Shown piece after piece: positions 60,671-64,000 of a DNA stretch of 64,000 nucleotides. Numbering within the stretch: position 1 is the first letter of the stretch; the number at the start of each line of letters is the position of its first letter. The translations under genes and the position numbers were made by a program. The stretch covers positions 1-64,000 of the forward strand of contig NZ_RQYZ01000013.1 in NCBI RefSeq assembly GCF_003932855.1. The letters are read 5' to 3'. The notes beneath the pieces were generated by a model, which saw only the letters and a list, made by a program, of their open reading frames with translations, did no database searches and was not told the origin of the DNA. The stretch is from Tessaracoccus sp. OH4464_COT-324. GTDB taxonomy: Bacteria; Actinomycetota; Actinomycetes; Propionibacteriales; Propionibacteriaceae.

Positions 60671-62098
60671 ATGGCGACTCGCAAAGATCTCCTCAAGGCG
60701 CAGGCATTCACGTCTCGTCGCATGATCGCTTCGTTCATCAACCGCGACCCCGACGATCCTACCCCGCCGCTGCGCCGTGTCGGTATGGCTTCCTTCGTCT
60801 CGCTGATGATCGCGATCATCATGGTGGCTGGCTACACGCTCATCGGTCTGCTGCGTCCCGGCTCGAACCCTGGCTGGAAGACCGGCGGCGTCGTCATCTC
60901 CGACACGCAGGCCGGCGCGCTGTTCATTTACCACGAGGGGCAGGACATGCTGCAACCGGTGGCCGACGTCGCAACAGCCCGACTGCTCGCCGGAGGCCTG
61001 GACGCGGCGGGCATGCCGCGCACCACGAACGTCAAGACGGATGCTCTTGTGGGCATGAAACAGGCCGACATGCGCGGCATCCCCGGCGCGCCCCGCCAGC
61101 TGCCAGACGCCGCCAACATGTCTGGCTACCCGATCAAGATGTGCTCCACCGCCCCGAACAACAACAGCGAACGCTTCGTTACCCTGGAGTTCCGCGCGGA
61201 GACCCCGGCCTCGGACAACTTCGCCTTCGTCGCGGAGCACTCCGACAATTCCCGCTACCTGATCTTCAACGGCAAGAAGCACCGCCTGTGGGACCTGCCC
61301 GAACGGAACGCATTGATGAGCAGCGGGCTGCCTGCGGTCGCGGTGGGCAACGCCTGGATCGCCGCTATCCCGGAGGGCGTGCCGATCGCGCCGCTGCAGA
61401 TCGACGCGCCGAAGAGCGACAACAACAAGTTCCTCTCCGGTATGGCGCGCGCGGACGTGGCCCGCACCCGAAACGCCGACGACGCGGGCCAGCGGCAGTA
61501 CTTCACGCAGACGGAGGAGGGTCTGGTGCGGATCTCGTACCTGGACGCCGAGGCGCTTCTGCTGCTGCACCACAACGGCGACACCAACGCCGTGCGCCAG
61601 CTCGACCCGAGCGACATGGCCAAGTTCAGAAACGCGCCGGATCGCCGGACCCCCGGCCTGCCGTGGGATGAGCCGCGCGGGCCGTCGAAGGAAGCCAGCC
61701 TGCGCGACGTCTCGGTGTGCGCGACGTGGCTCTCCGCCGACGACGAGGTGCCGGTGCTGAGCTACGGCGACAAGACGCCGGACTTCGACCGCAGCCTGTA
61801 CAAGATCAACGCCGGCAACACGTTCGACATCATCCAGATGGCACCGCTCACCGGCGCGCTGCTGCGCAACTCGCAAGCCCAGTCCGACACTCCGGTCACC
61901 TTCCTCGTGACGAACGGGCGCAAGTACGCCATCCCAGACCAGGCCTCGCGTGCCGCGCTGGGCTACAAGGACGTCCAGCCGGTGGCGGTACCGGGCGGCT
62001 TCCTGGCGCAGATCCCAGAGGGATTGCCCGAGCGCAGCAGCCTTTCGAATTCGTCGATCACGATCATCCGCCCCGACGCGCCGACCAGAGAACGCTAG
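60671..62098 (+). CDS. eccB: EccB, type VII secretion core protein
   Basis: A 475-residue protein with the conserved N-terminus R-K-D-L-L-K-A-Q-A-F-T-S-R-R-M (EccB hallmark), one membrane helix (about 38-60) and a large external domain with four or so repeat lobes. Cys158 and Cys350 are placed like the conserved disulfide of mycobacterial EccB. EccB spans the membrane to the periplasm-like zone and links to mycosin. ATG 60671 has an AGAGG-like site. TAGGCT about 30 bases upstream is a candidate -10. A hairpin lies 17 bases after the stop, separating it from the esx pair. Confidence 0.96.
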   Translation: MATRKDLLKAQAFTSRRMIASFINRDPDDPTPPLRRVGMASFVSLMIAIIMVAGYTLIGLLRPGSNPGWKTGGVVISDTQAGALFIYHEGQDMLQPVADVATARLLAGGLDAAGMPRTTNVKTDALVGMKQADMRGIPGAPRQLPDAANMSGYPIKMCSTAPNNNSERFVTLEFRAETPASDNFAFVAEHSDNSRYLIFNGKKHRLWDLPERNALMSSGLPAVAVGNAWIAAIPEGVPIAPLQIDAPKSDNNKFLSGMARADVARTRNADDAGQRQYFTQTEEGLVRISYLDAEALLLLHHNGDTNAVRQLDPSDMAKFRNAPDRRTPGLPWDEPRGPSKEASLRDVSVCATWLSADDEVPVLSYGDKTPDFDRSLYKINAGNTFDIIQMAPLTGALLRNSQAQSDTPVTFLVTNGRKYAIPDQASRAALGYKDVQPVAVPGGFLAQIPEGLPERSSLSNSSITIIRPDAPTRER

Positions 62099-62114
62099 AA
62101 CCTGTTACGGAAGT

Positions 62115-62142
62115 GTTGTCGGGGCGAGAACGCCCCGACAAC
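62115..62142 (+). terminator. Terminator hairpin after eccB
   Basis: A perfect 12-bp stem (GTTGTCGGGGCG with its complement) and loop AGAA. It implies that the esx pair has its own promoter. Confidence 0.65.
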
Positions 62143-62220
62143 GACGAGTTGGGCTCTCAGCATCTGCCCTTGTCCCGGAGGCACCAAAGGCAGCTGCTGG
62201 GGGCCTTTCTCGCTCAATCC

Positions 62221-62292
62221 GGTGCGTCGGAGCCCAGCATGGTTCCCCGAACCATGCACCGGCTGTGGGGGCCCAGAAGTGGGTCTGCTGGG
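62221..62292 (+). other. Structured non-coding stretch before the esx pair
   Basis: Several hairpins overlap here: GCATGGTT/AACCATGC (62237-62257), GGTGC/GCACC (62221-62260) and a longer-range CCCAGCA/TGCTGGG (62233 with 62286). They are mutually exclusive in part. The 398-base gap 62099-62496 has no credible gene. This could be a small RNA, the edge of a regulatory region or chance GC pairing. Confidence 0.3.
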
Positions 62293-62302
62293 TGCCTGTA
62301 CG

Positions 62303-62352
62303 CGAGTAGGAGTACTTAGGAGTACCTAGGTACGTCTGAGTACTCCTACTCG
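62303..62352. promoter_or_regulatory. Large inverted repeat with nested palindrome upstream of the esx pair
   Basis: A perfect 14-bp inverted repeat (CGAGTAGGAGTACT at 62303-62316 and its complement at 62339-62352) encloses a perfect 12-bp palindrome GTACCTAGGTAC (62322-62333). The ten bases ACCTAGGTAC and the eight bases GTACTTAG are shared with the upstream region of the WhiB-like gene at 43.6 kb. It ends 145 bases before the esx ATG. Candidate binding site for a dimeric regulator. Confidence 0.65.
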
Positions 62353-62402
62353 TTTTCGAAGAAAGATGGCGAAAACACTAGGAAATGACCCCCTGTTGCT
62401 TC

Positions 62403-62408
62403 TAAGGT
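62403..62408 (+). promoter_or_regulatory. Possible -10 of the esx promoter
   Basis: TAAGGT, about 50 bases after the large inverted repeat and 88 bases before ATG 62497. The -35 is poor (TAGGAA at 62379). An activator-dependent promoter would look like this. Confidence 0.3.
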
Positions 62409-62496
62409 CGTACTCGACAACAAGGCAACGGAAGAGCAAGCAGAAGTTGCCTCACCTGGCCGGACCACCCGGCACCAACGTCGAGAGGAATGAAAA

Positions 62497-62802
62497 ATGG
62501 GCAACAAGTCCGTAGATCGCGCCGAAATGGCCAAGGCCGCACAGCAGATCGATGTCAAGCACCAGCAGATCAACCAGCTGCAGACCCGTCTCCGTGGCGA
62601 GATGGACACCCTGAGCGCTGTGTGGACCGGCCGCGCTTCGACCGCTTTCCGCAACGGCTACGAGCGCTTCAACGAAGAGTACGAGAAGGTCAAGAAGGGC
62701 CTCGAGCAGATCCACCAGGCGCTCACCGAGACTCTCCGCGACTACACCATCCGCGAGGAAGAGTCCGAGGCGGACGCCAACAAGTTCGTCGGCATGATCT
62801 GA
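62497..62802 (+). CDS. WXG100-family type VII substrate (first Esx protein)
   Basis: A 101-residue helical hairpin with W43-T-G45 in the turn and Y83-T-I-R-E87 after the second helix, both signals of ESX substrates. The tail is acidic. It is secreted, usually as an antiparallel dimer with the neighbouring Esx protein or itself. GAGAGGAA precedes ATG at about seven bases. It is followed after 40 bases by the second esx gene and lies 400 bases after eccB. Confidence 0.96.
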   Translation: MGNKSVDRAEMAKAAQQIDVKHQQINQLQTRLRGEMDTLSAVWTGRASTAFRNGYERFNEEYEKVKKGLEQIHQALTETLRDYTIREEESEADANKFVGMI

Positions 62803-62842
62803 TCCACCCCCATCGAGAAGACTTTTAAGGAGAACTAACAAA

Positions 62843-63133
62843 ATGAGCGACGCAACCGTATACACCCAGTCCGGCCTCCAGGACGGCATCTCCTCGCTCC
62901 GCCGCGCGCACAAGGAGCTCGTCGAGATGCTCGAGACCCTCAAGGGCGAGCTGCAGCAGTCCCTCGGCATGTGGGAAGACAACGCCCGCGTGGCCTACCA
63001 GGAAGTTCAGCGCTCCTGGGATCAGTCCGCTGAGCGTCAGTCCCAGATCATCGAGCAGATGCCCGTTCTGCTCGGCCAGATCGCGGACGGCTACGACGCC
63101 ACCGAGCGTTCCAACGCTTCCCGCTGGTCCTGA
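62843..63133 (+). CDS. WXG100-family type VII substrate (second Esx protein), W-E-D variant
   Basis: A 96-residue helical hairpin in which the turn reads G-M-W44-E-D46 instead of W-X-G. Y84-D-A-T-E88 supplies the Y-x-x-x-E secretion signal. It lies 40 bases behind the first esx gene and has AAGGAG upstream. The two presumably pair, although both carry a Y-x-x-x-E signal, whereas in classical EsxA-EsxB only one tail is read by EccC. A strong rho-independent terminator follows. Confidence 0.93.
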   Translation: MSDATVYTQSGLQDGISSLRRAHKELVEMLETLKGELQQSLGMWEDNARVAYQEVQRSWDQSAERQSQIIEQMPVLLGQIADGYDATERSNASRWS

Positions 63134-63151
63134 TCCTCAGGAAACTCAGCA

Positions 63152-63196
63152 CAGGGAGGGTCCGGCTTCGGCCGGGCCCTCCCTGTTTTTGTTTTT
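63152..63196 (+). terminator. Rho-independent terminator of the esx pair
   Basis: A 15-bp stem starting CAGGGAGGG with one G-T pair, the stable TTCG tetraloop, and the run TTTTTGTTTTT. It is the best classical terminator in the window and suits a highly expressed transcript. Confidence 0.92.
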
Positions 63197-63252
63197 GCGC
63201 TCCGGGCGCTCCGCCCCAGTCCGGCAAGCCGACGGGCACCGTGCGCCCCGGC

Positions 63253-63882
63253 CTACTCGCCGCCCAGCGCCTCGTCGAGGAGGGCCAGGTACTCGTCGCG
63301 CGTCACCTCGACTGCGCCCAGGCTTGCCAGGTGCGGGGTGATCCACTGCACGTCGAGCAAGCTCGCCCCGTTCTCGCGCAGCACCTCGACGAGCCGCAGC
63401 AGGGCCACCTTCGACGCATCCCGGCCCTCCGGAGTGTGAAACATTGATTCCCCGGCGAACAAGCCTTTCAGGTGCACCCCGTACAGCCCGCCGACGAGGT
63501 GCCCGTCGGCATCCCACGTCTCGACACTATGCGCAACCCCAAGCCTGTGCAGCTGCCGGTAGACGCCCGCGATGCGCTCGTCGATCCACCCCAGCGGTCG
63601 GTTCGGATCGGCGCAGCGGGTCAGAACCTCGTCGAAGGCTACGTTCAAGGTGGTGGTGTAGCGCCGTGCTGACTTCCTAAGCGAGCGGCTCACCTTCAGC
63701 CCGTCCAACGGCAGAATGCCGCGCAGCCCCGGAGACCACCAACCCATCAGCTTGTCGACAGGCATCGGAAAGACGCCCGCCAGGTAGGCTTCTACCGTCA
63801 GGGCAGCGTCGAACTCTTCCGAGACCCCGATCAGGTCGCCCTCGGGCCAGGTTGCCGGGTCGCCGAATATGGTGCTGCGCAT
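63253..63882 (-). CDS. aat: Leucyl/phenylalanyl-tRNA-protein transferase
   Basis: Adds Leu or Phe to proteins with N-terminal Arg or Lys and so marks them for ClpAP/ClpS degradation by the N-end rule. The 209-residue protein has the family's Y-L-A-G-V-F-P-M-P, W-W-S-P-G-L-R-G-I-L-P, G-L-Y-G-V-H-L-K-G-L-F-A-G-E-S-M-F and D-V-Q-W-I-T-P-H-L-A-S-L-G. ATG 63882 is six bases after minus-strand TATACC, probably leaderless. It is convergent with the esx pair and uses the opposite side of their terminator region. Confidence 0.96.
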   Translation of the reverse strand: MRSTIFGDPATWPEGDLIGVSEEFDAALTVEAYLAGVFPMPVDKLMGWWSPGLRGILPLDGLKVSRSLRKSARRYTTTLNVAFDEVLTRCADPNRPLGWIDERIAGVYRQLHRLGVAHSVETWDADGHLVGGLYGVHLKGLFAGESMFHTPEGRDASKVALLRLVEVLRENGASLLDVQWITPHLASLGAVEVTRDEYLALLDEALGGE

Positions 63883-63888
63883 GGGTCA

Positions 63889-63894
63889 GGTATA
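63889..63894 (-). promoter_or_regulatory. -10 element of aat promoter
   Basis: Minus-strand TATACC, six bases (TGACCC), ATG. The last position deviates from consensus T, so confidence is lower. Confidence 0.4.
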
Positions 63895-63971
63895 GCAGGC
63901 GCACCGCCCAATGCTGACAGTCTCTGCGAACGCTTGGGTGAGTGTGCGACCCTTGACGATGAAGGAGTGCC

Positions 63972-64000
63972 ATGGACGACAAGCAACTGGCGGTGGCCGA
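63972..64000 (+). CDS. Start of an unidentified gene, cut by the window edge
   Basis: ATG 63972 follows AAGGAG at five bases. Nine codons are visible (M-D-D-K-Q-L-A-V-A) before the window ends. It is divergent from aat. Too short to identify. Confidence 0.55.

Noticed and set aside
62303-62352. Large inverted repeat as a simple transcription terminator
   Set aside because: It is followed by only TTTT, has a 22-base loop that is itself palindromic, lies well after the eccB hairpin, and shares words with another promoter. An operator fits better, though termination is not excluded.

Overview
The window is high-GC DNA with actinobacterial gene content: a complete type VII (ESX) secretion core, a WhiB-family regulator, many GTG starts, and at least fourteen -10-like hexamers placed 6-8 bases before a start codon, as expected of leaderless transcripts. 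The long-type argG, the serS / PAP2-lipid kinase / pheA neighbourhood and the overall style suggest Propionibacteriales, perhaps Propionibacteriaceae. This is a judgement from reading, not a database result.

Layout. 0-4.2 kb: the end of an unidentified gene, tRNA-Ser(TGA), an RluA-type pseudouridine synthase, a quinone oxidoreductase and argG. 4.2-8.4 kb: two sister secreted proteins sharing a Pro/Ser/Thr stalk and an FG-GAP-like repeat region but ending in different peptidoglycan enzymes (M15 peptidase; YkuD L,D-transpeptidase), with a lipoprotein between them. 8.4-33.7 kb: a large surface-polysaccharide locus with a nucleotide-sugar dehydrogenase, eight or so glycosyltransferase-type genes, a Wzx flippase, three Wzy/WaaL-like polymerase/ligase proteins, YfhO, GtrA, a small Wzz-like protein and the PglF/PglE/PglC-type set that makes and loads a 4-amino sugar. 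A Fur regulator plus catalase operon is embedded at 13.5-15.4 kb.

33.9-36.3 kb: a tightly coupled four-gene cassette, the most interesting part of the window. It encodes a small Esx/EspC-like helical protein, a protein joining an N-terminal WXG100-like region (W47-P-G49) to a calpain-like (C2) cysteine protease (Q195, C201, H367, N384), a small cytoplasmic protein, and a lipoprotein that seems to share the small protein's layout. I read it as a candidate type VII secreted protease effector with its partner and two candidate immunity or accessory proteins.

36.3-43.4 kb: a 5'-nucleotidase, an AI-2E-family membrane protein, an ATP-grasp/PLP-decarboxylase pair, and the WlbB-WlbC-WlbA set for a 2,3-diacetamido uronic acid. 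43.8-50.6 kb: a WhiB-like regulator with an extra HTH region, a DUF6056-like membrane protein, a HAD phosphatase, serS, a PAP2/lipid-kinase fusion and pheA. 50.6-63.1 kb: the ESX core (mycP, single-chain eccC, eccD, a companion gene, eccE, eccB and two WXG100-family genes). 63.2 kb to the end: aat and a truncated gene start.

The promoters of the WhiB-like gene and of the esx pair share unusual palindromic sequences, which suggests one regulator links them. The secretion core and the calpain cassette are plausibly one functional unit, and the glycan genes build the surface through which it works.
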